Shown: piece by piece, positions 8,548 through 17,684 of the stretch
Layout of the letters: each line of letters opens with the position of its first letter
Numbering within the stretch: the stretch's first letter is position 1
DNA from: Gammaproteobacteria bacterium
Lineage (GTDB): Bacteria; Pseudomonadota; Gammaproteobacteria; Pseudomonadales; Azotimanducaceae
Direction of reading: 5' to 3'
DNA: 62,412 nucleotides
NCBI GenBank assembly: GCA_009837185.1
Contig: VXUA01000013.1
Span: forward strand, 1 to 62,412
The notes under the pieces: generated by a model
The model's database searches: none
The model's input: the letters and a program-made list of their open reading frames with translations, nothing else
Told to the model about the DNA's origin: nothing
Program-made: the position numbers and the translations under genes

Positions 8548-9489
8548 ATGAAGACTCTATTTAGAATTCTCGTGATTCTGTTAGTGGCATCATCTATCGT
8601 TGCCTGCAGCTCATTGTTTGATCGCACTTCAGTCAATGTTAAGAAACTCATTTGGCTCGAAAGAGATGGCATGTTTGATCCAGAAGTACCCAACAGTGAA
8701 GTGCACGCTATTCTGACCAAAGGTCTCTACCACAAAAAACCAGAGATTGTCGCGTGTTCTATTAGTGCAATCTTTTGGTACGTCAGTATATCGGATACTG
8801 CCGCTGTGATTGGAAACCCTCGTCCGATAGATCGACAATTGGCGGAAATTCCGGGGATCTATGATCTGTTTATAGGGCTATGGGATGAAGGTTGGACGAC
8901 ATCTGGCGGCATAGTGCCGAACTCAGAACCTTCTGCAGACGTGTTTTGGGACAGAGTCATGAACAAAACTGATTGTATTGTGTCCGATGGAGATCCAGTG
9001 TGGATATCACTGCTAGGTCCTTTGGTCTATATGTTTCCTGGAGACGAGAAAGTTCATGAGATCCTCTGGAAGCAGATGCCTCAAGTTAATCCGGATGGTC
9101 TGATTCGTGAATTGCGGGAAGGAAAATTTGACACTCCAGAAGGTGAACAGCATCGAATCGATATTCTTACAAACCCCGACACAGAAGAGGTAACTGCAAC
9201 GCTAGCCGCGAAGAGTCTGGGCGTGTTTCGGTCGGAAGAAGGTCTGGAAGGACTAGTAACAGTGCTTCAAAGAGGTATTCACGGATACGTGCCTACAAAG
9301 ATGACAATCGTTGACTCAATTATGAAGTACGAGGAGGATGGGGTTCCTCATATTGCTTTGATGCAACAGACTTTGGACACGGTGCCAACGGATGACGCAG
9401 AAGATCGTAATCTTAAGGAAGAGTTGCAAGAACGATTAGTCTGGTTCGAAGAGGATTATGCCGACGAAGTAAGCGATCCTAGTAATTAA
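8548..9489 (+). CDS. Lipoprotein, helical repeat-like, unknown function
   Basis: A 313-residue protein with a short positively charged N-terminus, a hydrophobic segment and the lipobox IVAC (Cys at about 20), so it is probably lipid-anchored. The rest is largely helical; segments such as VTATLAAKSLGVFRSEEGLEGLVTVL resemble HEAT-like repeats. An acidic C-terminus follows. It starts at ATG in a weak ribosome-binding context and ends 15 bases before the tail of a convergent WAxxDP protein gene. I do not recognise a named family. Secretion to the periplasmic face and the neighbourhood suggest an envelope function. Confidence 0.6.
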   Translation: MKTLFRILVILLVASSIVACSSLFDRTSVNVKKLIWLERDGMFDPEVPNSEVHAILTKGLYHKKPEIVACSISAIFWYVSISDTAAVIGNPRPIDRQLAEIPGIYDLFIGLWDEGWTTSGGIVPNSEPSADVFWDRVMNKTDCIVSDGDPVWISLLGPLVYMFPGDEKVHEILWKQMPQVNPDGLIRELREGKFDTPEGEQHRIDILTNPDTEEVTATLAAKSLGVFRSEEGLEGLVTVLQRGIHGYVPTKMTIVDSIMKYEEDGVPHIALMQQTLDTVPTDDAEDRNLKEELQERLVWFEEDYADEVSDPSN

Positions 9490-9503
9490 TAGTCCGCTTG
9501 GAT

Positions 9504-11285
9504 TTAGTTACTATCGGCAACAATTGACCGAAGGTGTTTGACTTGTTCATCCGAAACTATACTCTGTACATCCTCATGCCATCGTAAAATTTCTCGCGCC
9601 ATGGTGGTGCGCATTTCACTTGATGGAAAGGTGTCGAGCTTTTCTATCAAAGTGTGCACATTATTTTGGATTCCATGGAATGCTAGTCGTTTATAGTACC
9701 AAGTTTGTAAATCCTCTGGAACGCTGTCTGTCAACTGAACAACATCTTCCCATCTTTCATCACCGACTAAGTGCCAAGCAATCGCCGAGAAAGTTCCAAG
9801 TTCCGCGGCCTTAGGTATTTGGTCGAGAATCGACATTACCTGGTCAATATGTCCGAGCGTACCCAACGTTCGAACAAGACTTTCAAAATAGACCTGAGTG
9901 AAGATGGAGCGACTTGGTTGGGATAGGGCGATTTCTAATGCTCGTTCTGGATCATCTGGTGCTATATTTAATACCACATCCTTTACCATGTCCGCTAAAC
10001 CGGGGTGAGCTTCGGCGACGTTTTCTTGAATCCAAGTAAGGGCATCTTCAGGGTTTTGGCGCGCCCAATCCTTAACAAATATTTTTTCGAGGTTGTGGCC
10101 GTCTACTCCTAGTACTTCTTTCCAGTTCGACAACAACTCCTTTGCTATTTGCGGGTCTTGAGAAGTGAGTTCCGACATTGCTGAAGTAGCGGCGTCTTCG
10201 CGCAGACTTCTCGGTAGAGTCTCGAGCTCTTGTAGTACCCTTACTGGGTCGCTACCTGCCCATTCACTAACAATTGTTGAACGCAAAAAACTTCCGCTAA
10301 ATTTCTCGACCGATTCAAGAGCATAGTAGGCTGCTTCTGGATCTCGTTTTGCCCAAGCTTCCAATACGATTGGTAAAAGCCAGTCGCGTTTCTCTTTTGA
10401 TAACGCAACAATATCACGAAAAGCTTCCTCCGGTTGTTGTTGAACGACTTCGGACAATACTTCTCTCAAACGAAACCGATCAATTTTGTGTCGAAATTCA
10501 TAAATTTGATCCAATACTTGATACCCATCTTGATATATCCATGTATTTAGGACTTCAATGATTAGGTCTGTTTGCAATTCGTTTGATATGTCATCATCCA
10601 AAACAGCGTGCCAGGCTTCCTCTGGTCGTTGATTTAACAGTTCTAGAGTCTCATTTTCTTCGATCAGATTGACAAGTTCACTCTCCATTCCTTGAGCGTT
10701 CACATGCTCTTCTGATCGGTGACTTTGATTCGGTTGAGTTCTGAGGATCGCACGGATCGCAGTTTGCCATTGTGAAGGGCTCAGCTGCTCTGTAGCTTGT
10801 AAAGCCGCATTTAGGTCTGTGTTTGACCACTCTTCAAAGACTATTTGAACAAGATCGTGTCCATCGGACAGAGTCCAATATGGCACTAAGTCCAACGTCG
10901 CATCCGGATTATTTCGAGCTAACTCTCTAATCAACAAACTCTCCAGCGACTGAGGAGGCATTGGACCGTCCAGTTGTTCCATCTCGTTAATAAAGTCGGC
11001 GATACCAACCAATGTTTCTCCACTAAATCGTTCGAACACAGGCAAAACGTCGTCATTTAATGTCAAGAATCGTTGTAGTTGTCGTGCGGCTTCAACCTTT
11101 TGTCCATTGATGTCGCTTTCATTCTGCTCTGTATTGAACTGACGATGCTCAGGTTTTTCAGGGTCCTGTTCTGTAGAAACGAATTGAGTGATCAGGAAAA
11201 CAGCAATTACTCCAATGCATGCACCTAATACGAACCCACAACTCGCAGTTATTTTCGCGGTACTCGAAGCTAGAATAGATTTCAT
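9504..11285 (-). CDS. Membrane-anchored WAxxDP-repeat protein, copy 1
   Basis: A 593-residue protein with a single N-terminal transmembrane helix (about residues 14-36) and a large, probably periplasmic, helical domain. The domain is built from degenerate repeats of 35-40 residues carrying a W-[AS]-x2-[DN]-x3-A signature: EEWSNTDLNAAL, EAWAKRDPEAAYYAL, SEWAGSDPVRVLQEL, KDWARQNPEDALTWI. Such arrays normally fold as alpha-solenoids that bind other proteins. Two paralogues lie at 11360-13129 (tandem, same strand, 74 bases upstream) and 21743-23674. I do not know a characterised family; similar tryptophan/Asp-Pro repeats occur in uncharacterised proteins of several phyla. A regulatory or scaffold role in the envelope is inference. 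Confidence 0.65.
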   Translation of the reverse strand: MKSILASSTAKITASCGFVLGACIGVIAVFLITQFVSTEQDPEKPEHRQFNTEQNESDINGQKVEAARQLQRFLTLNDDVLPVFERFSGETLVGIADFINEMEQLDGPMPPQSLESLLIRELARNNPDATLDLVPYWTLSDGHDLVQIVFEEWSNTDLNAALQATEQLSPSQWQTAIRAILRTQPNQSHRSEEHVNAQGMESELVNLIEENETLELLNQRPEEAWHAVLDDDISNELQTDLIIEVLNTWIYQDGYQVLDQIYEFRHKIDRFRLREVLSEVVQQQPEEAFRDIVALSKEKRDWLLPIVLEAWAKRDPEAAYYALESVEKFSGSFLRSTIVSEWAGSDPVRVLQELETLPRSLREDAATSAMSELTSQDPQIAKELLSNWKEVLGVDGHNLEKIFVKDWARQNPEDALTWIQENVAEAHPGLADMVKDVVLNIAPDDPERALEIALSQPSRSIFTQVYFESLVRTLGTLGHIDQVMSILDQIPKAAELGTFSAIAWHLVGDERWEDVVQLTDSVPEDLQTWYYKRLAFHGIQNNVHTLIEKLDTFPSSEMRTTMAREILRWHEDVQSIVSDEQVKHLRSIVADSN

Positions 11286-11359
11286 AGTTCTAACATCTCT
11301 ATGACCCTGTTAAAGTTCGATCTAGATTTGTGATTTGTCATTGACAACAATTTGTTCTT

Positions 11360-13129
11360 TTATTCGTCAGTAATGTAACTTTTCAGTTCCTCCACTTCTT
11401 GTTCCGTCAACCGAGGATAGAGTGCATTGAAAGGTAACGCACCCTTCGCAAGTGCTCTGGCATTCTCGTTGGAAAGTTTCGACGCTGTAGCAACGAGAGT
11501 TTCCGATCGTTCGCGAAACCAAGCCAAAGCTAGTTCTTCGAAATATTCGATCTGAAATTTACTAGGTAAATCGTCAACCAGCTTTGCCGCCTCATCCAGC
11601 TGATTGAAATATATCAAATTTTTTCCTACCTGTTGGTATGCCACTCGTCTTTCCGAGTTACTCACGTTCTTCAACAGACTCTTTACGGTTTCTATATCAC
11701 CTTGCAACGATACGTAATAGAGAACTGACGCTTCAAGTGGTATAGTGGTTAAGCTAGAGTTCGCTTGTGCAATCTCTAGAGCCTGGTGTGGATCGATTTG
11801 GGAGAGTTCCGACAGTGTTTCATCCAGCAAACTAGCCCTTACGAGGTCATCCTCTTCTGTTGTTGAAAGAATCCAAGCAACTGCGGCTTCAACATCTTGT
11901 TTTGCCCACTCTTCGATTAAGAATCGGGTTGCCAATTCAACACTCTCTCCTTGTTCTTTCAAGGTGGTTAGATGGACAATTGCGTCCTGTGCCCCCTGTT
12001 TTCGAAATAGTTGCCGAATAGCCCACGCAATTGTGGATCGACGATGTTCGATCGATACGTCATTGAGGTTGTTCAACACAGACAGTGGCGCTCGAATCGC
12101 CTCAGCTCGGAACAATGACCGATAAATCTGTCCCTGTAGTTCAACGTCATCGAGTCTCTCGAGAGCTCTCAGTGCCTTTTCAAAATCATCTCGTCCCCAT
12201 GCTACTAATACGGGAGAAGCAAATTGATTTCGTATTTCAGCGGATTTGCTGAGCACGAGTTTCCACATAGATTCAGGGTGGTATCGTGTAATTTTGGCAA
12301 CAACATTAGACAACATGCGCAGAGTTTCGCGGTCATTTTCTCGCGTAGTTTCGAACCGCTCTATGATCTCGTCTAGCAAGGGATAAAACATACTAGATCC
12401 TTCTCTGCTAGCCCAAGATTCGGCGACCGTTATCAAGAGTCTTTCCTGTTCTACATCGTTTAAGGTATCCGAAAATACGATATCGAATGCTCGATGCGGA
12501 TCGTGTAATGACTGCATAACTTCCAACTCAATACGAGCGAATTCGACATCTTTCACAATCCCAATGGACTCTGCTATCTTTAGTACTGCGGCGGTATCGG
12601 AAACTGTTTCAAGAATGGTCTTGATAGCCGTTCTTCGAGGATTTCCCATCAATGTCGCAGCAGTCTGTAGTGCGTGGTCAGGATTCAAGGACGTCCACTC
12701 TGTGAATACCGAACTCACTAGACTATTCCAGCGATCGAATTTGAACTGCCAAATTCTGTCTAACGCAATTTCGGGATCTATGCGAGCGATACTTTCGATG
12801 AGTAGACTCTGAACATCAGCTAAGTTTTGGTCTTCTTCTAGTTCGATGGATTGTTCTAATAGCTGCAACAGTTGCGAAATATCCAGTCCGTCCAATTGTT
12901 TGCGTAGCTTAATGTTGCGGACTAATAATTTTTCTTCTGAAACAAGTTCCTGAACATCCGTCGGTTTATTAATTGTGTGTTGTGAGTCCCGGCCTATAGA
13001 AGATACATGAACTTCACTGTCCTCGGTGTCTGAAGAAAACAACGCAAATGACCACTGCGCCGCGAAAAATCCTGCACCGCCTAGCACCATTCCAATGCAA
13101 CTAGCAGCTATAAAAAGTTTGGTCTTCAT
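11360..13129 (-). CDS. Membrane-anchored WAxxDP-repeat protein, copy 2
   Basis: A 589-residue paralogue of the neighbouring protein, with an N-terminal hydrophobic segment (about residues 5-30) and the same solenoid-like repeats: TEWTSLNPDHALQTA, VAWGRDDFEKALRAL, EEWAKQDVEAAVAWI. The C-terminal quarter matches copy 1 in pattern (SLQGDIETVKSLL, RRVAYQQVGKNLI, ELKSYITDE). The two genes form a tandem pair on the minus strand and may share a transcript beginning near 13160. Sequence identity between them is low apart from the repeat signature, so the duplication is old or under fast divergence. Unknown function. Confidence 0.65.
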   Translation of the reverse strand: MKTKLFIAASCIGMVLGGAGFFAAQWSFALFSSDTEDSEVHVSSIGRDSQHTINKPTDVQELVSEEKLLVRNIKLRKQLDGLDISQLLQLLEQSIELEEDQNLADVQSLLIESIARIDPEIALDRIWQFKFDRWNSLVSSVFTEWTSLNPDHALQTAATLMGNPRRTAIKTILETVSDTAAVLKIAESIGIVKDVEFARIELEVMQSLHDPHRAFDIVFSDTLNDVEQERLLITVAESWASREGSSMFYPLLDEIIERFETTRENDRETLRMLSNVVAKITRYHPESMWKLVLSKSAEIRNQFASPVLVAWGRDDFEKALRALERLDDVELQGQIYRSLFRAEAIRAPLSVLNNLNDVSIEHRRSTIAWAIRQLFRKQGAQDAIVHLTTLKEQGESVELATRFLIEEWAKQDVEAAVAWILSTTEEDDLVRASLLDETLSELSQIDPHQALEIAQANSSLTTIPLEASVLYYVSLQGDIETVKSLLKNVSNSERRVAYQQVGKNLIYFNQLDEAAKLVDDLPSKFQIEYFEELALAWFRERSETLVATASKLSNENARALAKGALPFNALYPRLTEQEVEELKSYITDE

Positions 13130-13360
13130 GTTCTGTGGCAGATATTAGTCGATTACTCTAACAATCTTGTTAAATTGAAACAGCCCAAAATTACAAAGAT
13201 GATAGGAGACCGTGCTAGGGTCACACACAAAATTTAGGCTTACACGTCTTATTATGCGGGCACGGTTGAGTTGAAATTAAGAACGTGGAAAACAAACTCA
13301 GTCGTGTTGAAACCAAATTTGCTTCGAGGAAAAGAGAGAGTACTGATTCTCTCTCACGAG

Positions 13361-13993
13361 TCATGCGCTCGAATCCACCATCCACTCTCGCTCTTCTATA
13401 TAAGCAAGAGCGTCCTTCAAGCAGTCTTTACCGTTCTTGAACCTCACGAGACCAGTATTGCAACTATCACAAATGAAGTCTCGAATATCACCAGTGTGAT
13501 GATTGTGATCGACGACTATTCTTGCAGTGATACCAACGATTGATCGTTTTTTGCAGATCGGACATTGAAAAGGTGTCCCTATTTTTGGTTTTCTTTTTGC
13601 CGCTCGCTTAGCCTGAAGAGATTTTGGGGCTCGTTTATCGATGTCTGTTCGACACTCTCGGCACGACGGTCTTCGAACGAGTCCGTGTTTGTTTCTTTGG
13701 TTTACCTCAAACTCCTTGACCGGTAACAGACAATGACACTTGTTGCAAATTTTGTGTTCCCACTTGTCGCCCGTTTTCACAACGTCGACATCTAAAACAT
13801 CTTTAACGGGGACGTTCCACGTTTCATTAGTACCGATGAGCCAGATTACTGCGAAGTCGCCATCAAAATCTGTTCTAATACCAACAGCGTTGACTTTGAA
13901 ATGACTCTTTCGTGGGGAAACTGCGCTACTTTCGTGCAATAAGCCCCCGTGAAGAAAGCCCTGACCTTTAGGGCAATAAACCCAATCAGTCAT
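13361..13993 (-). CDS. HNH/Endo VII-fold restriction endonuclease (Hpy99I-like)
   Basis: A 210-residue protein. Its C-terminal part (about 139-200) is an Endonuclease VII/HNH ribbon: CPIC, then VVDHNHHTGDIRDFICDSCN with the catalytic His, the zinc-binding Cys pairs and the Asn of the CN box. A second zinc ribbon lies before it (CNKC at about 84-87 and CREC at about 111-114). Two zinc ribbons around a beta-beta-alpha-metal nuclease recall the type II enzyme Hpy99I. Its start overlaps the methyltransferase stop by four bases (ATGA), a typical R-M pair. The recognition site cannot be read from sequence. Alternative: a phage-type HNH nuclease fortuitously next to a methyltransferase, which the overlap makes less likely. 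Confidence 0.7.
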   Translation of the reverse strand: MTDWVYCPKGQGFLHGGLLHESSAVSPRKSHFKVNAVGIRTDFDGDFAVIWLIGTNETWNVPVKDVLDVDVVKTGDKWEHKICNKCHCLLPVKEFEVNQRNKHGLVRRPSCRECRTDIDKRAPKSLQAKRAAKRKPKIGTPFQCPICKKRSIVGITARIVVDHNHHTGDIRDFICDSCNTGLVRFKNGKDCLKDALAYIEEREWMVDSSA

Positions 13994-14835
13994 TTCAATA
14001 CCAGCATTCGCTGCTTCGCGATGTTGATATAGTCTTCAGAGACGTCGATACCAAGCCATTTACGACGGTGCTTCTTAGCCATCTTGCATGTAGTACCGCT
14101 TCCGCACATTGGATCCATTACCACGTCACCAGGATTACTCCATGAGAGGATATGGTCTTCTGCCAGCTTTTCGGGAAAAATTGCAGGATGATCAAACGCA
14201 ATCTTATCTGTGGTGCTCCCTCCAAATCCAACTGCATATTGCCATATGTTGGTCTTGGTCTTTTCTTTCTTCAGTTCAACTGGACGTTTTTTGTTCACCG
14301 CATCTGGCCCTTTGTTAAATACTGCTGTTTCCCACCCATTACGAACGGTGGGAACTTTGATAGGGTTAAACGTATTTGGCTTGCCTTTTGAAAAAATAAT
14401 CATCAGCTCGTAGCAGTTCGTATAAGCGTTGGCTCTCATAAAAGGAGTATTTTTCTTTTGATAGATCATGACGTCATGAATATTGAAACCACACTCTTGG
14501 CCGATAAAAGCATGTCGGAAACTGGATAGACTTCTCTTTTTATTAATTTTTTCTCCTACAACCCACACGCACACGCCACCGGGTTTGGTTACTCGAAAAA
14601 TTGCCGACAACATCGATTCTGCATCGAACCGATACCCCTTGTAATCCCTCAAGTCGTCGTACGGAGGACTTGTTACGGTTAGGTCGACAAAGTCGCTCTT
14701 CCACCTTTTTAGTTTCTTAATAGCATCACCGACGTAGTAACGGTCTAAGTCAGGTGTGGGTAACTTTGGTCGATGTGAAATAATCTTAGCAGACACGGCG
14801 TCCAACTGTACCATATCGGTGTTCATGAAGTCCAC
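13990..14835 (-). CDS. DNA methyltransferase, beta class (TSPPY)
   Basis: A 281-residue class I SAM-dependent DNA methyltransferase with beta-class motif order: catalytic motif IV VTSPPYDDL at about residues 53-61 precedes the SAM-binding motif VVMDPMCGSGTT at about 237-248, followed by WLGIDVSEDYINIA. The TSPPY form is most usual for N4-cytosine enzymes, although N6-adenine enzymes can carry SPPY. No long target-recognition insertion is seen beyond the middle region (about 120-220). It overlaps the HNH nuclease gene and should protect its site. The gene is preceded 79 bases upstream by the zinc-ribbon/HTH gene on the same strand, so the three may form one transcript. Confidence 0.82.
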   Translation of the reverse strand: MDFMNTDMVQLDAVSAKIISHRPKLPTPDLDRYYVGDAIKKLKRWKSDFVDLTVTSPPYDDLRDYKGYRFDAESMLSAIFRVTKPGGVCVWVVGEKINKKRSLSSFRHAFIGQECGFNIHDVMIYQKKNTPFMRANAYTNCYELMIIFSKGKPNTFNPIKVPTVRNGWETAVFNKGPDAVNKKRPVELKKEKTKTNIWQYAVGFGGSTTDKIAFDHPAIFPEKLAEDHILSWSNPGDVVMDPMCGSGTTCKMAKKHRRKWLGIDVSEDYINIAKQRMLVLK

Positions 14836-14914
14836 TCCTCGAAAGAAAACTGTTTACGAGACAATTTCACGGATGTTCTGTTAAACGTCTGTTTGCTTCG
14901 CACATTTTCTAAAC

Positions 14915-15334
14915 CTACTGTGAAAATAAGTCCAACTCCACGTCGTCACCTCCGTCGATTAAGGCATCACGTATCCTTGCCTGCATCTTCCAAGCTGTTT
15001 TCTGGGTTACTCCAATTTGAGCGGCGAGCAGAGTACTGGATAATTCATGGTGCATTGAAACAGTGAGAACGATAGCATGAATCCACTTGTGAAGAGGAAC
15101 GTGAGATCGTTCGAAAATAGTATTAGTTCGCACTGAAAATTCTTCTTTACAGGAACCGCAGCAATAATACCCGGCACGTTTTCCTTTGCGGGCGGTTATT
15201 TTGTCATCCGCACCACAATGAGCACACACTATACGCCCGTTCCACCGTTGGCGTTCAAAGTAGAGCCTTCCGGATTCAGCGTTAGGGAAATGATCGAACA
15301 GGTGTTTGGTTGATATCTGAACGTTTTCTTCCAT
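14915..15334 (-). CDS. IS1595-like zinc-ribbon/HTH protein without transposase core
   Basis: A 139-residue protein that matches only the N-terminal half of IS1595-family transposases: a zinc ribbon (CAHC at about 38-41, CGSC at about 58-61), the FSVRTNTIFERSHVPLHKWI segment and a helix-turn-helix (LLAAQIGVTQKTAWKMQARI at about 104-123). The DDE nuclease domain of about 150 residues is missing, and no remnants follow; the sequence ends in DVELDLFSQ and TAG. The reading frame is intact and it is positioned as the first gene before methyltransferase and nuclease on the same strand. It could be a truncated transposase, or a domesticated DNA-binding protein acting as the R-M controller. The second is inference. 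No IS ends were seen. Confidence 0.7.
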   Translation of the reverse strand: MEENVQISTKHLFDHFPNAESGRLYFERQRWNGRIVCAHCGADDKITARKGKRAGYYCCGSCKEEFSVRTNTIFERSHVPLHKWIHAIVLTVSMHHELSSTLLAAQIGVTQKTAWKMQARIRDALIDGGDDVELDLFSQ

Positions 15335-15582
15335 GTCTCCATGGATTATTATACTGTTTCTTTTTTGGAATTAAGTATATAAATACGTATTTGAACGAAA
15401 AACTCTACTCTTCCTGTTAAGAAATAGATAGACGGATATAATTCAATGAACACAATTTTACATTATGATAATATGTATAATACAAAAAATTCGCAGCAAA
15501 ATGGTATTTTCAACTGTGGAGTTAGCTCAAGTCGAGCGAGTAAGTTCTTCGATCGGTATGTCTAATTTGCAGGTTACCTGAA

Positions 15583-16698
15583 GTGAACAGCAATAAACGA
15601 AATCTTGGTCAGTTTTTTACTCCCCCCAAAGTTGCATCGAATATGCTGGGATTACGACGAAATTTCGGGACTGTTCTAGAACCTGCTGGGGGAAAAGGTG
15701 TATTTCTAAGACTTTTAGAAAAGAACGCAGTCGCAATTGAGTTCGACGAGTCCCTAAACACTGATCCTCGGTTGATTGTTGTAGACTACTTTGATTACCC
15801 CACTCGGCACAAGTTTGATACGATAGTGGGCAATCCACCGTATGTTCGGTTTCAAGACATCATTCCGAGAACTAAAGAAAAACTACCGATGGAACTTTTC
15901 GACTGTCGTAGTAATCTTTATCTTTTTTTCATTGCGAAAAGCATTAAACACCTTGAGCCTAACGGCGAACTAATTTTCATCACGCCGCGAGAGTTTCTTA
16001 AAGCTACATCTGCGAAAAAATTGAACGAAGTTCTGTTTCGCGAAGGGACCATGACTCACTACTTTGAACTAGGAGACACTTCAGTATTTGACGATGTGAC
16101 TCCGAATTGCGCGATTTGGCGATGGGAAAAGAACAACTTTGACAGACTGATGGAGACTGGAGGTAAGTTCCAGTGCGTTAATGGTCAAATTTATTTCGGT
16201 GAATCAGCAAGGACGACGGTCAATGACTTCTTCGACGTCAAGGTCGGTGCTGTTAGTGGCGCGGATGACGTGTTTGCTGACCGAAGATTCGGTTGTACCG
16301 ATATGGTTTGTTCCACGACGGTAAGAGAGGGCAATCTGCGCCGCATGATTTACGATCGCTACCACAAAGCGTTAGAACCACACAAAGATCGACTGCTGAA
16401 CAGAAAAATACGGCGATTCAACGAGCGGAACTGGTGGGAGTGGGGAAGGAAATACTGCTCAAGACAGGGGGTACGAATCTACGTCAATTCGAAGACTCGG
16501 AACAAAAAACCGTTCTATATAAGTGAGATCGAGGCGTATGACGGTTCGGTATTGGCTTTGTTTCCCAAATTGGGAGTTGATCTAGATCGAGCAGTACAAA
16601 AACTTAACGCCACTGATTGGGAAAAACTCGCTTTTGTTTGCGATGGTCGACTACTATTTTCGCAACGCAGCTTAGCGAACGCACCATTCGAAATGTAG
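15583..16698 (+). CDS. N6-adenine DNA methyltransferase, gamma class
   Basis: A 371-residue enzyme starting at GTG. It opens with LGQFFTPPKVASNM, the N-terminal signature of Eco57I/TaqI-like gamma-class methyltransferases, then motif I LEPAGGKGVFL (about 31-41) and motif IV VGNPPYVRF (about 81-89). The C-terminal region (about 210-371) should recognise the target. It is divergent from the zinc-ribbon/methyltransferase/nuclease operon, sharing a 248-base AT-rich intergenic region. No nuclease gene follows on its strand. It may be an orphan enzyme, or a second methyltransferase for the adjoining R-M system, which would suit an asymmetric site. Both are inferences. Confidence 0.8.
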   Translation: MNSNKRNLGQFFTPPKVASNMLGLRRNFGTVLEPAGGKGVFLRLLEKNAVAIEFDESLNTDPRLIVVDYFDYPTRHKFDTIVGNPPYVRFQDIIPRTKEKLPMELFDCRSNLYLFFIAKSIKHLEPNGELIFITPREFLKATSAKKLNEVLFREGTMTHYFELGDTSVFDDVTPNCAIWRWEKNNFDRLMETGGKFQCVNGQIYFGESARTTVNDFFDVKVGAVSGADDVFADRRFGCTDMVCSTTVREGNLRRMIYDRYHKALEPHKDRLLNRKIRRFNERNWWEWGRKYCSRQGVRIYVNSKTRNKKPFYISEIEAYDGSVLALFPKLGVDLDRAVQKLNATDWEKLAFVCDGRLLFSQRSLANAPFEM

Positions 16699-17027
16699 AA
16701 ATAGGATAGTAATTCGTTCAAACAGGACTTTCCGATCAAGATACGTTGGGAAAACACATTGCACATCGAACTACTCATCATCACAATCCTGCATTAACAA
16801 AACCGTACCGCACGGAATTCGCGGACAGATCGTTCAGATCCTTGAAAACGAAGTCTTGATTGACGGATCTAACTGTTTCCACCACATCATGTTCAAATCC
16901 TTCGATTTGTAAACCAAAGCACGTAAGCAAACTGAATGTACGCGGCGAGATTTCCAATTTCAAAGCGTGTCTCTAAGATGGAGAATTCCGCGAGCTAATG
17001 GACTCGGGACGAGATTGCAAAAGCGCT

Positions 17028-17049
17028 GTTTAGGTTTGAAGTCCTAAAC
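17028..17049. other. Inverted repeat in the boundary region
   Basis: GTTTAGG (17028-17034) and CCTAAAC (17043-17049) form a seven-base stem with an eight-base loop. It lies downstream of the gamma-class methyltransferase and upstream of the PilL-like gene; role unknown. Confidence 0.35.
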
Positions 17050-17115
17050 TGGTCAGCACCACTAACCGCTTAATTCCATTTTGAATTCTCAGATTCAGTA
17101 GTAAAACCACCCCAA

Positions 17116-17145
17116 GCTCGATGTTTCCAGTACGGAACATCGAGC
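17116..17145. terminator. Hairpin, possible terminator
   Basis: GCTCGATGTTTCC (17116-17128) pairs with GGAACATCGAGC (17134-17145) except for one bulged T, with an AGTAC loop. No T-tract is seen on either side. It lies about 100 bases before the first transfer gene and could separate it from upstream transcription. Confidence 0.4.
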
Positions 17146-17249
17146 ACCCCCAACATCTATCACTTCACGCGTCGTTCGGAAATTCACTTCCATAGAGCTG
17201 TAGTGTTCTGGATACTTCGCACTTCCTCATTTATTGGATCAACCCCCTA

Positions 17250-17684
17250 ATGATGTCTATCAAATATTTGCTTGGACTTGTATTAGTCACAACGTGCATC
17301 CTAACCGTATCAGCCGTATATGAGATTCAAGTTGGTCGATATTCCACAATGAAAACACTTCCCACTGAAGCACAACAGAACATATTCGCTACGGTGACTA
17401 ACGTTCAGTTCGACTCTTCGATTACAACAGTTGGGGAAGCTATGCGGCACTTATTGGAAAACCAAGGAATCCGATTGGCTGTACCTAGAACCCAAGAGAA
17501 TCAAGTCCACACCTTGCTTGCGTTGCCTTTGCCTCAAATTCACCGACAACTTGGCCCGATCAGTCTTCGACACGCGTTGGAAACTTTAGCTGGTCCTGTG
17601 TGGCGTTTGGTGCAAGATCCGATTCATCGTTTGGTGAGTTTTGAATTGTGTAACGAAGTAGTAGAGGAGGGAACTGACGAGTGA
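17250..17684 (+). CDS. PilL-like conjugative transfer protein (TIGR03748)
   Basis: A 144-residue exported protein with an N-terminal signal or anchor (about residues 5-24). The segments VGEAMRHLLENQGIRLA (about 61-77), LPLPQIHRQLGPISLRHALE and LAGPVWRLVQDPIHRLVSF match TIGR03748, the N-terminal PilL-like proteins of ICEs. In the family this periplasmic domain resembles secretin-associated domains and is part of the transfer region's pilus/T4SS set. Two ATG codons are adjacent (17250, 17253). Its stop overlaps the GTG of the next gene, so it opens a short operon with 17681 and 18019. Confidence 0.82.
   Translation: MMSIKYLLGLVLVTTCILTVSAVYEIQVGRYSTMKTLPTEAQQNIFATVTNVQFDSSITTVGEAMRHLLENQGIRLAVPRTQENQVHTLLALPLPQIHRQLGPISLRHALETLAGPVWRLVQDPIHRLVSFELCNEVVEEGTDE

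Larger units (their letters stand above)
16699..17249. other. Gap before first transfer block
   Basis: No supported gene. The interval contains two hairpins (17028-17049 and 17116-17145). A 60-codon minus-strand frame at 16781-16963 has no ribosome-binding site or recognisable similarity and is not called. This is probably the boundary between the R-M cargo and the transfer genes. Confidence 0.4.

Noticed and set aside
14915-15334. Complete IS1595 insertion sequence
   Set aside because: The DDE domain is absent and no terminal inverted repeats or target duplications were recognised.
16781-16963. 60-codon minus-strand frame
   Set aside because: It has no ribosome-binding site, no recognisable similarity and stands in a hairpin-rich boundary region; it could be a remnant but is not supportable.
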